16,772 nt of DNA from an uncultured Bacteroidales bacterium (GCA_903929065.1 CAIYTJ010000033.1:1-16772); one strand, 5' to 3'; counted from the first letter of the stretch, positions 1 to 7,436 are shown. The notes: generated from the letters alone by a model not told the origin. Translations and numbers: made by a program.

Positions 1-105
1 AATGGTTTTGAGTCTATTAAGTATGGTACACAATTTTACGCTAATAATTTCAAAGAACTCAGATGTTTAATAACATCTAAAACAAATATTTACAAGAAAA
101 CTTAA
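1..105 (+). CDS. possible 3' end of a gene entering from the left (uncertain)
   Basis: Frame 1 is open from the window edge for 34 codons and stops with TAA at 103-105. The peptide (starts NGFESIKYGTQFYANN, ends NIYKKT) has a mixed, protein-like composition, while frame 3 stops at once and frame 2 stops at about 69-71. No family is recognised and 34 codons could be open by chance. It may be the C-terminus of a real upstream gene or non-coding DNA. Confidence is low. Confidence 0.22.
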   Translation, partial: NGFESIKYGTQFYANNFKELRCLITSKTNIYKKT

Positions 106-113
106 CAGCCCTG

Positions 114-140
114 CCTCCTCGTGAGGGGGTTAGGGGGAGG
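114..140. other. GC-rich hairpin / G-run element in AT-rich spacer
   Basis: A C/G-dense block stands out from its AT-rich surroundings. The plus strand carries two runs of five G separated by TTA (125-129 and 133-137). CCTCCTC (114-120) can pair with GGGGAGG (134-140) through seven pairs, one of them G-T. No U-tract follows, so it does not look like an intrinsic terminator. Similar CCCCCTAACCCCC-like blocks are, from memory, common intergenic repeats in several phyla including Bacteroidota. Function is unknown. Confidence 0.45.
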
Positions 141-164
141 TCGACTGGCTATTATTTACAATTG

Positions 165-246
165 AATATCGCGAAGCTAATAACATCCGAAGGATTAATA
201 ACAGCGAAGCAAATATCGCGAAGCAAATAACACCCGAAGATTAATA
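165..246. repeat. two imperfect direct repeats of about 35 bp
   Basis: Copy 1 (165-200) and copy 2 (212-246) are offset by 47 bp. Both read AATATCGCGAAGC, then AATAACA, then CCGAAG and GATTAATA, with a few substitutions and one indel. A third partial GCGAAGC (204-210) lies in the short spacer. No ORF of useful length crosses the array. This is a small intergenic tandem duplication whose function is not evident. Confidence 0.6.
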
Positions 247-467
247 GTTTTATTTCTATTCCTCAACCTGTCCTGATTCGTAGTTCAATGGGAATATGTT
301 CTAATCATAAACTACCTGCAAAGATAGTAATAATTATTTTAAAACTATGATATAATACTCCTTTAAAATAGTGCTACAATATAGCTTTATATGAGTTATA
401 TCTGTGCTTTATGATAGCTATTAATAAACGCAGGAACAAAAGTTGAGAGGGAGAAGAGTGGGTAAAG

Positions 468-566
468 TTGGTAGTCGGCAGTAAGTAGTCGGTAGTTGGT
501 AGTTTATAGTCGGCAGTTTTGAGTTCTGCGTTTACTATTAACCATTAACTATAAACTATAAACTAT
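468..566. repeat. low-complexity degenerate repeats upstream of the lipoprotein gene
   Basis: At 468-518 the sequence cycles through variants of GTAGTCGGCAGT, GTAGTCGGTAGT and TGGTAGTTTATAGTCGGCAG. At 535-566 it changes to TATTAACCATTAACTATAAACTATAAACTAT-like repeats (7-9 bp period). These simple slippage-prone spacers recall other Bacteroidales intergenic DNA. Positions 248-467 in between are AT-rich and hold only one promoter-like box on the minus strand (319-326). No gene is seen between 106 and 602. Confidence 0.5.
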
Positions 567-576
567 TTTTTTCAAC

Positions 577-584
577 TACTTTTG
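577..584 (+). promoter_or_regulatory. Bacteroidota -7 box (TACTTTTG) for the beta-propeller lipoprotein gene
   Basis: TACTTTTG matches TAnnTTTG, with the ATG 19 nt after its end, implying a very short leader. No TTTG is found 19-21 nt upstream, so only half of the bipartite promoter is visible. The box contains the TTG at 582 that would otherwise be an in-frame start, which favours the ATG at 603. Confidence 0.5.
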
Positions 585-602
585 CAGAACAATCCGAACC
601 CT

Positions 603-1697
603 ATGAGCAGATCCTTTTTTTATACGTGCCTGTTGGCATTAATTGCAACGTTTTTCAGTGCGTGCGACGACATGAAAGACGTGCCGACTCCGGTGGATTT
701 ACCGACTACTCCGGGTGAAACGGGCAAAATGTATGTGCTGTGCGAAGGCCTTTTCAATATGAACAACAGCACGTTAAGTCTGCTTAATTTCGACAACCGT
801 ACGATTAATCCCGATTTTTTCCTTTTTATGAATAACCGCGGGTTGGGCGACACTTCCAACGATATGAAGGCGTACGGAAGTAAATTATGGATAGTAGTAA
901 ACGTATCGTCGCAGGTGGAAGTGGTGGATTTAAAGACCGGCATTTCCATACGACGTATTCCGTTTTTCAATGAGGTTAAAACCGCCCGTCAACCACGGTA
1001 TATTACTTTCGCCGGCAGTAAAGCCTATGTATGCTCATTCGACGGAACGGTGGAACGTATCGACACTACATTGCTAACCATCGAAGCCGTTACAACGGTG
1101 GGGAGAAATCCGGATGGCATCACTGCTGCCAACGGTAAACTCTACGTTTCCAACTCCGGCGGACTGGACAGTCCAAATTACGGTACAACCGTTTCGGTGA
1201 TTGACCTGAATACCTTCCTGGAAATAAAAAAAATTACCGTGGGAATGAATCCATTCAAAGTGGAAGCCGACAGCCGGGGTGATGTGTACACGGTGGTTCG
1301 TGGAAATGGCTCTACCGATAAAGGCAGCTGGTGCCGCATAAGCAGTACCACCGATGAAGTTGTTCAGACATTCAGCGAATTACCCGTAATTAATTTTACC
1401 ATTCGCAACGACACGGCCTACCTGTATAATTTTAATTACACCAACAACAGTTATTGGGTCAAAACGTTTGATTGCAAAACTCATCAGGTTATTTCTGATA
1501 ATTTTATTACGGATGGGACCTTACTTCAGCGCCCTTTCGGTATATATGTGCATCCTTCTAACGGGAATGTTTACCTTACCGATGCCCGCGATTATGTAAC
1601 AAAAGGCGATTTGATGTGTTTTACCCGAAATGGAAAACTGCTTTATAAAGTGGAAAACGTTGGATTGAATCCATCAAATATGCTTGTGATACGCTGA
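603..1697 (+). CDS. YncE/DUF5074-like beta-propeller surface lipoprotein
   Basis: The product has 364 residues from the ATG at 603. Residues 1-21 form a type II signal peptide with lipobox FSAC, so Cys21 should be lipidated. The following residues are acidic (CDDMKD), resembling the lipoprotein surface-export signal described in Bacteroidota, so an outer-leaflet location is likely. The rest shows repeating beta-propeller blades: GKMYVLCEG, GSKLWIVVN..VEVVDLKTG, GSKAYVCSFDGTVERIDT, NGKLYVSNSGG..TVSVIDL and GNVYLTDA. This resembles the YncE/DUF5074 group, which includes the vitamin B12-binding surface protein BtuG of Bacteroides. There is no TonB-dependent receptor next to it and no cobalamin riboswitch was recognised upstream, so the ligand is unknown. 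It is a single-gene unit with no obvious terminator in the 117-nt gap to the next gene. The fold is fairly certain; a B12 role is only a hypothesis. Confidence 0.85.
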   Translation: MSRSFFYTCLLALIATFFSACDDMKDVPTPVDLPTTPGETGKMYVLCEGLFNMNNSTLSLLNFDNRTINPDFFLFMNNRGLGDTSNDMKAYGSKLWIVVNVSSQVEVVDLKTGISIRRIPFFNEVKTARQPRYITFAGSKAYVCSFDGTVERIDTTLLTIEAVTTVGRNPDGITAANGKLYVSNSGGLDSPNYGTTVSVIDLNTFLEIKKITVGMNPFKVEADSRGDVYTVVRGNGSTDKGSWCRISSTTDEVVQTFSELPVINFTIRNDTAYLYNFNYTNNSYWVKTFDCKTHQVISDNFITDGTLLQRPFGIYVHPSNGNVYLTDARDYVTKGDLMCFTRNGKLLYKVENVGLNPSNMLVIR

Positions 1698-1758
1698 CCT
1701 ACAACCACTAACTTCGCGTAAACAGATTAAATGATACAAGCAGTTTTTTGTGTTTTTA

Positions 1759-1790
1759 TTTGCTTAATTCGATAATCTTATTTAGATTTG
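1759..1790 (+). promoter_or_regulatory. Bacteroidota promoter for the Ald-like gene (TTTG-N20-TAGATTTG)
   Basis: TTTG at 1759-1762 and TAGATTTG at 1783-1790 are separated by exactly 20 nt, matching the consensus TTTG-N19-21-TAnnTTTG. Transcription should begin around 1797, giving a leader of under 20 nt before the ATG at 1815. The in-frame TTG at 1788 is the last part of the -7 box and so cannot be the start. Confidence 0.8.
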
Positions 1791-1814
1791 TACCCTACAC
1801 AAAATTTAACTATT

Positions 1815-3017
1815 ATGAAACCTGCTGCAAAAGAACAACGATCGCTTTTCCCGGAGGAATGTTTGTTACGCGAAATTGCCCGTCAACCCCGGTTATCCAT
1901 TGGGATTCCAAAAGAAAAAACAGAACTTGAAACCCGTCTGGCACTGACTCCTGAAGGTGTTTCAATTGTTACGGAAGAAGGTCACAGCGTTTATGTTCAG
2001 CGTGGTGCCGGGGAAGGAATGTCCTATTCCAATTTGCAATACAGTGAAGCCGGTGCGTTTATGGTGGACGATGCCGCGGAAGTATATGGTGCCGACATGG
2101 TGTTGAAAATTGCCCCGCCAACCATAGAAGAACTGAATCAGATGCAGGACAGATCGTCTATATTCTCCATGCTGCAACTCTCCAATCTTTCTGCTGAATG
2201 CATTAAAATGATGATGAAGAAAAAGATGACAGCCATTGCCTATGAGTTGATAAAAGATGAACAAAAAGCTTTTCCGGTAGTTAGTTCCATTTCCGAAATT
2301 GAAGGAAGTACAGCCATTGCTGTTGCGGCGGAATTGATGAGCAACGAGCGAGGCGGAAAAGGATTGTTGTTGGGTGGAATAGCCGGAATTATTCCTACGG
2401 AAGTACTTATTTTGGGTGCAGGAATTACCGGTTCGGTGGCGGCCCGGACAGCATTGGCGTTGGGTGCTCAGGTGAAGATTTTCGACCATGACATCAATAA
2501 ATTACGCAAAATACAACATTACCTCGGTCAACAGGTGTTTACTTCTGTCATTCAGCCTTCCGTACTGTTCAAAGCGCTGGCGACAGCCGATGCTGTGATT
2601 GGAAACCTGCGTTATATCGATGGATCGGAACGGTTTATGGTATCCGAGGATTTGGTAAAAACCATGAAACCGGGTGCTATTATTATCGATATGAGCGTGG
2701 ATCAGGGCGGATGTTTTGAAACTTCGGAATGCCGGACGCTAAAAAATCCTGTATACGAAAAACACGGTGTGGTTCACTATTGCGTTCCGAATATTTCAGC
2801 CCGGGTAGGACGCACTTCGTCCATGGCGCTTAGTAATATTTTTGCTCCCATGTTGTTGAAAATTGGCAATTCGGGCGGTGTAAAACCGGCCATAAACGAG
2901 AGTGCCGGATTCAGAAACGGTGCCTATATTTTCGGAGGCGTTTTGGTCAATCATTTAATTGCCGATTATTATGGATTGTTGGCCAATGATATCGGATTAT
3001 TGCTGGCGGGATATTAA
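1815..3017 (+). CDS. alanine dehydrogenase / NAD(P) transhydrogenase alpha family oxidoreductase lacking canonical catalytic Lys/His
   Basis: This 400-residue cytoplasmic protein has the AlaDh/PNT N-terminal domain (about residues 27-160: GIPKEKTELETRLALTP and RGAGEGMSY) and an NAD-binding Rossmann domain (about 165-320: GAGITG at 201-206, acidic D224 at the end of strand 2, then DMSVDQGGCFETSE at 292-305). Canonical alanine dehydrogenase interconverts L-alanine and pyruvate with NAD. Aligned by eye without gaps to Mycobacterium tuberculosis Ald recalled from memory, the substrate Arg (R41) and Asp (D296) are kept. The catalytic Lys is Ala100 (motif LKIAPP) and the catalytic His is Gln121 (motif MLQLS). 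I recall related Bacteroidota proteins with the same changes, so this is probably a clade feature, not a pseudogene. There is no membrane segment, so it is not a complete transhydrogenase. An N-terminal extension of about 26 residues precedes the domain. The family is sure; the reaction is not. Confidence 0.85.
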   Translation: MKPAAKEQRSLFPEECLLREIARQPRLSIGIPKEKTELETRLALTPEGVSIVTEEGHSVYVQRGAGEGMSYSNLQYSEAGAFMVDDAAEVYGADMVLKIAPPTIEELNQMQDRSSIFSMLQLSNLSAECIKMMMKKKMTAIAYELIKDEQKAFPVVSSISEIEGSTAIAVAAELMSNERGGKGLLLGGIAGIIPTEVLILGAGITGSVAARTALALGAQVKIFDHDINKLRKIQHYLGQQVFTSVIQPSVLFKALATADAVIGNLRYIDGSERFMVSEDLVKTMKPGAIIIDMSVDQGGCFETSECRTLKNPVYEKHGVVHYCVPNISARVGRTSSMALSNIFAPMLLKIGNSGGVKPAINESAGFRNGAYIFGGVLVNHLIADYYGLLANDIGLLLAGY

Positions 3018-3127
3018 TCAATTTACAATTGACAATTTTAGATTGACAATTGGATGATTAACTAATAATCATTTACCATTAACCATTGCCTGTCGACCTT
3101 AATTTATCGGCTTTCCATACTTTTTTA
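3018..3127. repeat. AT-rich low-complexity spacer with ATTGACAATT repeats
   Basis: ATTGACAATT occurs twice (3028-3037, 3042-3051), followed by a weak 7-bp hairpin, ATGATTA/TAATCAT (3054-3060/3066-3072), and CATTTACCATTAACCATT repeats. No T-run follows the hairpin, so no convincing terminator is seen after the Ald-like gene. The style resembles the repeats upstream of the first gene. Confidence 0.4.
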
Positions 3128-3135
3128 TATCTTTG
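3128..3135 (+). promoter_or_regulatory. probable -7 box (TATCTTTG) for rel
   Basis: TATCTTTG is a perfect TAnnTTTG match 73 nt before the rel ATG. A weak -33 candidate, TTTA, lies at 3103-3106 with a 21-nt spacer. Read-through from the Ald-like gene is also possible because no terminator separates them. Confidence 0.5.
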
Positions 3136-3208
3136 TAATCCAATCCTGAAAAGGAAAAATTGAATTGCTATTGATGACTGCTAACTGTTGAATGTTAACT
3201 GATAATTT

Positions 3209-5443
3209 ATGTCTCAAACCCAACCTGAACCTATTTCCGAAGATGATCAGATTCAACAGGAATTTGAAGCGTTACTCGAGGATTACCGCAAAACCAATCA
3301 CCGGCAAAAAATTGAGCTGATTACCAAGGCGTTCAATTTTGCCAAAGCGGCGCACAAAGGCATTAAACGCCGTTCGGGTGAACCTTATATTATGCATCCG
3401 CTGGCCGTGGCACGTATTGTGGTCAAAGAAATCGGCCTGGGTTCAACCTCCATTTGCTCAGCCTTATTACACGATGTGGTGGAAGATACCGATTATACAG
3501 TGGAAGATATTGAAAATCTTTTCGGAGCAAAAATAGCACAGATTGTTGATGGACTGACAAAAATTTCGGGTGGAGTATTTGCCGAAAAAGCATCGGAACA
3601 GGCCGAGAACTTCCGAAAACTGCTGATTACCATGTCAGAAGATATCCGGGTGATTCTTATCAAAATTGCTGACCGGCTGCATAATATGCGAACACTTGGT
3701 TCCATGCCGGTGGCTAAACAATATAAAATCGCCGGTGAAACCCAATATATTTACGCTCCTCTCGCCCACCGCCTCGGGCTTTTCCGTATAAAAACCGAAC
3801 TGGAAAATCTCAGTTTCAAGTTTGAACATCCCGATACGTTTAAAGAAATTGAAGACAAACTGGCTGTCGACGAAGAAGCCCGTAATCTTTTTTACAAGGA
3901 TTTTTCGGAACCGATTGATAAAAAACTGACCGAAATGGGTTATGAATTCACCCTCAAGGCCCGTATAAAATCGGTTTATTCCATTTGGTTGAAAATGACT
4001 ACCCGCAACATTCCTTACGAAGAAGTATATGACTTGTTGGCCGAACGTATCGTGTTTAATCCGCGCGAAGGAATGAGCGAAAAAGACCAGTGCTGGATGC
4101 TTTATTCGGCTATCACGGAAATTTATAAACCTCACCCCGAACGAATCCGCGACTGGATAAGTACTCCGAAAGCCAATGGTTATGAGGCACTTCATGTCAC
4201 CGTTATGGGACAGGGCGGTCGTTGGGTGGAAGTGCAAATCCGCAGTAAACGCATGAACGATATAGCCGAAAAGGGGCTGGCTGCACACTGGAAATATAAA
4301 TCGGGCGAACAGGACGAATCGGAACTGGATAAATGGCTGAAAACCATCAAGGAACTGCTGGAACATCCCGAACCGAACGCCATCGATTTTATGGATACGT
4401 TCAAGCTCAATCTTTTTGCTTCAGAAATATTCGTATTCACACCGAAAGGTGAAATTAAAACCATTGCCCAAGGTGCCACAGCACTTGATTTTGCCTATTC
4501 CGTTCACTCCGAACTGGGAAACCATTGTATCGGCGCCAAAGTAAACCACAAACTCGTTCCTCTCAATTATAAACTAAATTCCGGCGATCAGATTGAAATC
4601 CTGACTTCTAAAAAACAAACGCCTCAGCAGGAATGGTTGGATTTTGTCACCACGGCACGTGCCAAAACCAAACTCCGTAATCTGTTCAAAAAAGAAGATA
4701 AAGCGTTGGTTGCCGAAGGGCAGAAACGGATAGAGTCAGCATTGGCAAAAATCAATTTACTTCCTGACAACGAGAATATTGTCCGGATTCTCAACTATTA
4801 CAATTTCACCCAACGAAATGAACTGTTTATGCAGGCCGGCAAAGGGGCACTGGATCTGGACTTAATCGGAAAAATCATTTTCAAACCGAAAAATGAAAAC
4901 GTGCTGGTAAAATACCTGAAAATGCCTTTTGGCGGTTCGTCGGATAATAAACAGGCTCCTTCCGTTCCAATTGACAGCAAGGTTGACCGCAAAAAATCCA
5001 TTAAACTTACCGAAGAAAATGCCGGGAAGACCTACATTTTAGGCGAATGCTGCCGTCCGATTCCGGGTGATGACGTGCTGGGTTATGTGGACGAATCGGA
5101 AAAGGTAATTGTTCACAAACGCCAATGTAAAGTGGCTGCCAAGCTCAAAAGTAATTTCGGCGAGCGCATTGTTTCGGTGGATTGGGCAACACACAAAATA
5201 CTTTCATTTATCGAAACTCTGGAAATTAAAGGTATTGATAAGAAAGGAGTTTTAATTGAAATCCTGAAAGTAATATCAGATGGTTATGGCGTAAATATCA
5301 GCAAAATGAATATCGAAACCAATGCGGGAATTTTTGTAGGGCGGTTCTATATCTATGTTCACGACACGGAAGACATCAACAACCTGTGCAAAAACATTAT
5401 CAAAATCAAAGAAATAAATTCGGTACAGCGGGTGCAGGAGTAA
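3209..5443 (+). CDS. rel: bifunctional (p)ppGpp synthetase/hydrolase (RelA/SpoT family)
   Basis: The 744-residue cytoplasmic stringent-response enzyme makes (p)ppGpp from ATP and GDP/GTP and also hydrolyses it. The N-terminal HD hydrolase domain (about 30-205) keeps the expected residues: RRSGEPYIMHP with H63, H88-D89, E92-D93, and R156 to N159 in ADRLHNM. The synthetase domain (about 235-365) shows ARIKSVYSIWLK, D275 in YDLLAER, and STPKANGYEALHVTV then VEVQIR with E341. The loop ERIRD (311-315) resembles the RXKD charge signature of bifunctional enzymes and not the EXDD of synthetase-only RelA. The C-terminal half has a TGS domain (about 403-470), a Cys/His-containing region (ECCRPIPGDDVLGYV, 613-627) and an ACT domain (about 665-740). 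Both activities should be intact. The length is normal and the family assignment is secure. Confidence 0.96.
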   Translation: MSQTQPEPISEDDQIQQEFEALLEDYRKTNHRQKIELITKAFNFAKAAHKGIKRRSGEPYIMHPLAVARIVVKEIGLGSTSICSALLHDVVEDTDYTVEDIENLFGAKIAQIVDGLTKISGGVFAEKASEQAENFRKLLITMSEDIRVILIKIADRLHNMRTLGSMPVAKQYKIAGETQYIYAPLAHRLGLFRIKTELENLSFKFEHPDTFKEIEDKLAVDEEARNLFYKDFSEPIDKKLTEMGYEFTLKARIKSVYSIWLKMTTRNIPYEEVYDLLAERIVFNPREGMSEKDQCWMLYSAITEIYKPHPERIRDWISTPKANGYEALHVTVMGQGGRWVEVQIRSKRMNDIAEKGLAAHWKYKSGEQDESELDKWLKTIKELLEHPEPNAIDFMDTFKLNLFASEIFVFTPKGEIKTIAQGATALDFAYSVHSELGNHCIGAKVNHKLVPLNYKLNSGDQIEILTSKKQTPQQEWLDFVTTARAKTKLRNLFKKEDKALVAEGQKRIESALAKINLLPDNENIVRILNYYNFTQRNELFMQAGKGALDLDLIGKIIFKPKNENVLVKYLKMPFGGSSDNKQAPSVPIDSKVDRKKSIKLTEENAGKTYILGECCRPIPGDDVLGYVDESEKVIVHKRQCKVAAKLKSNFGERIVSVDWATHKILSFIETLEIKGIDKKGVLIEILKVISDGYGVNISKMNIETNAGIFVGRFYIYVHDTEDINNLCKNIIKIKEINSVQRVQE

Positions 5444-5485
5444 TTTTTCAAACATATATTGGAATTGAGATTCCAACTGCCGGGT

Positions 5486-5527
5486 AGAATGAGGGCCAGA
5501 TTTACAATCTGGCCCTCATTCTTTTTT
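5486..5527 (+). terminator. strong intrinsic terminator after rel
   Basis: AGAATGAGGGCCAGATT (5486-5502) and its exact reverse complement (5506-5522) form a 17-bp stem with a 3-nt loop (TAC), followed by a T-run to 5527. It starts 43 nt after the rel stop codon. The next 282 nt before the OmpA gene hold only AT-rich leader sequence. Confidence 0.93.
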
Positions 5528-5711
5528 AAGAATCCGCTAATTATCGGCAAGATAATAAATTGCATTCATTACTTCAGAATTAAATCAATTATCCTTTTCA
5601 GGGCAAATAATGCGTTTAAAAACAGGTTAGACTATTACCAAATAAAACGAAGTTAACTGATTGCCCGCTATTTGTTTACGTGCCAATAAAATACATTGAA
5701 CAATTTTTATA

Positions 5712-5718
5712 TACTTTG
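5712..5718 (+). promoter_or_regulatory. imperfect -7-like box upstream of the OmpA gene
   Basis: TACTTTG is one base short of TAnnTTTG and lies about 91 nt before the ATG. No TTTG lies at the right distance upstream. The preceding terminator implies that a promoter must exist in 5528-5809, and this is the best candidate. The leader just before the ATG (5797-5813) closely matches that of the Ald-like gene. Confidence 0.3.
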
Positions 5719-5809
5719 TGTTTCATTATATATCCGAATTTAAAACTTCGATTTCAACCCTTCAATTAATCTATTTTCGAAACAATATTGATAACTAAAA
5801 TTTACTATT

Positions 5810-7381
5810 ATGAAACAAAAAATTCTATTTTTGGTCGTTCTGCTTGCATGTCTGCAATTCGCAAATGCTCAGACAGCGGATAATAAATTTGCTATTGGTG
5901 TAACGCTTGGTAAAACTGTTTATTCAGGCGATTACGGTGGCAACGGAATATTTGATTTTGGTCATACAGACCCGCAATTGCCATATGGTTACCTTTCAGG
6001 GGGTTTATCTTTGGGTTATTACCTCACTCCTTCATTCGATTTAGGCTTTCAGGGTAATTATGGAACTTATGGACGTTGGAATGATAATACCTACAACTTT
6101 TTGCTCAACAAATTTGAATCTTCTTTTTTCCTTCACTACAAATTTAACAACGGATATCTCCTGAAAGAAGACTGCAAATTATCACCATTTGTATCACTGG
6201 GTTACGGTTTGGCATTTTATGGACGGAATAATGACCTTGACAATGGATTGAGTCCCCGCGGCGACTATAGCAGACTGGACTTTATCGTTCCGGTTGGAGT
6301 GGGTTTGAAATACCAGTTTGCTGATAATTTTGCACTTCAGTATCAATATCTTTATAATTTCACTACCAATGACAATCATGATATGCATCTGGGTTTGAAT
6401 GATCCTGTGGAACATTCAAGAGCCGGAAATGATGCATGGGGAGAACATTTGCTGAGTTTGATTATTAATTTTGGCGGCGATAAAGATTCAGATCATGATG
6501 GTGTATCAGATAAATATGATTTATGCCCAAACACACCAAAAGGGGTAGCAGTTGATGCTAAAGGTTGTCCAATTGACACGGATGGGGACGGCGTTCCTGA
6601 TTATCTGGACAAATGCCCCAATACTCCGGCAGGTGTAGCTGTTGACGCAAATGGTTGTCCGCTTGATTCCGATGGCGATGGCGTTCCCGATTATCTGGAC
6701 AAATGCCCCAATACCCCGAAAGGTGTAGCAGTTGATGCTAATGGTTGTCCATTTGATGCCGACAAAGATGGTGTTCCTGACTATCTGGATAAATGCCCCG
6801 ACACTCCTTCAGGTGTAGCCGTTGATGCTAAAGGTTGCCCGCTCGATAGCGATGGGGACGGCGTTCCTGACTATCTGGATAAATGCCCAAATACTCCGAA
6901 AGGTGTGGCAGTTGACAAAAATGGTTGTCCGCTCGACCGTGATGGCGACGGAGTTCCGGATTATTTGGATAAATGTCCGGATGTTCCCGGTACTGTAGCC
7001 AATAAAGGATGTCCTGAAGTAAGTGCCGAACATAAAAAAGTTTTTGAACAGGCACTTCAGGGAATTCAGTTTGAAACGGCAAAAGATGTTATTAAGAAAC
7101 CATCGTATGTGATTTTAAATAAGGTTGTTGCTATAATGAAAGAAAATCCTTCTTATAATCTGGAAATAAACGGCCATACCGACAATCAGGGAAATGCTGC
7201 AAAGAACATGGATTTATCACAAAAACGTTCGGATGCAGTAAAAAAATATTTAGTTGATGGTGGTGTTGATGCATCAAGACTAACTACCAAAGGCTTTGGT
7301 TCCACAGTACCGGTTGCTGATAATAATACTGCCGCAGGAAGGGCAAAAAACAGACGGGTAGAATTTAAAGTGAATTTCTAA
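5810..7381 (+). CDS. OmpA-family outer-membrane protein with six TSP3-type repeats
   Basis: The 523-residue protein starts with a Sec signal peptide (residues 1-20, FANA before Gln21). An N-terminal outer-membrane beta-barrel-like region follows (about 25-222), with alternating aromatic strands and a pattern such as YLTPSFDLGFQGNYGTYG. Residues 226-403 are six thrombospondin type 3/calcium-binding repeats of about 30 residues (DxDGDGVPDYLDKCPNTP..GVAVDANGCP). The OmpA C-terminal peptidoglycan-binding domain (about 405-523) has NGHTDNQGN with D458, LSQKRSDAVKKYL and GRAKNRRVEF with R515, the usual diaminopimelate-contacting Asp and Arg. It should tether the outer membrane to peptidoglycan across a Ca2+-stiffened linker, as in other Bacteroidota OmpA/OprF-like proteins. 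It lies between two terminators, so it is monocistronic. The assignment is secure; pore activity is not shown. Confidence 0.93.
   Translation: MKQKILFLVVLLACLQFANAQTADNKFAIGVTLGKTVYSGDYGGNGIFDFGHTDPQLPYGYLSGGLSLGYYLTPSFDLGFQGNYGTYGRWNDNTYNFLLNKFESSFFLHYKFNNGYLLKEDCKLSPFVSLGYGLAFYGRNNDLDNGLSPRGDYSRLDFIVPVGVGLKYQFADNFALQYQYLYNFTTNDNHDMHLGLNDPVEHSRAGNDAWGEHLLSLIINFGGDKDSDHDGVSDKYDLCPNTPKGVAVDAKGCPIDTDGDGVPDYLDKCPNTPAGVAVDANGCPLDSDGDGVPDYLDKCPNTPKGVAVDANGCPFDADKDGVPDYLDKCPDTPSGVAVDAKGCPLDSDGDGVPDYLDKCPNTPKGVAVDKNGCPLDRDGDGVPDYLDKCPDVPGTVANKGCPEVSAEHKKVFEQALQGIQFETAKDVIKKPSYVILNKVVAIMKENPSYNLEINGHTDNQGNAAKNMDLSQKRSDAVKKYLVDGGVDASRLTTKGFGSTVPVADNNTAAGRAKNRRVEFKVNF
6485..7018 (+). repeat. six tandem repeats of about 90 bp encoding TSP3 units
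   Basis: Five units of exactly 30 codons (residues 226-255, 256-285, 286-315, 316-345, 346-375) and a shorter sixth (376-403) lie in tandem. The middle units are nearly identical in DNA as well as protein, for example GATTATCTGGACAAATGCCC and close variants. The array may expand or contract by recombination. Each unit has an Asp-rich loop (DSDGDGVPD) and two Cys. Confidence 0.9.
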
Positions 7382-7399
7382 AACGATCTTTATAATTTT

Positions 7400-7436
7400 A
7401 ATGAGGCTGATCTAACTATTAGGTCAGCCTCATTTT
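7400..7436 (+). terminator. intrinsic terminator after the OmpA gene
   Basis: AATGAGGCTGATCTAA (7400-7415) pairs with TTAGGTCAGCCTCATT (7419-7434) through 16 pairs including one G-T, with a 3-nt loop. A short TT then AT-rich sequence follows. It starts 19 nt after the stop codon. It lies between convergent genes and could also help stop the minus-strand synthetase transcript, though no T-run exists in that direction. Confidence 0.8.

Noticed and set aside
248..602. Cobalamin riboswitch upstream of the BtuG-like gene
   Set aside because: No B12-box-like sequence or supporting stems were seen; the region is AT-rich and low-complexity.
1962..2489. 175-codon minus-strand open frame inside the Ald-like gene
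   Set aside because: Antisense to a recognised enzyme, low-complexity and without start signals.
1815..3017. Classification as a transhydrogenase alpha subunit (PntAA)
   Set aside because: The SVDQGGCFETSE motif and overall length fit the Ald-like branch, and no membrane subunit gene (pntAB/pntB) follows. The transhydrogenase relation is kept only as a caveat.
3635..4366. 243-codon open frame on the minus strand inside rel
   Set aside because: It lies fully antisense to a gene with strong domain evidence, has no promoter, and its translation (His/Phe-rich) resembles no protein family.
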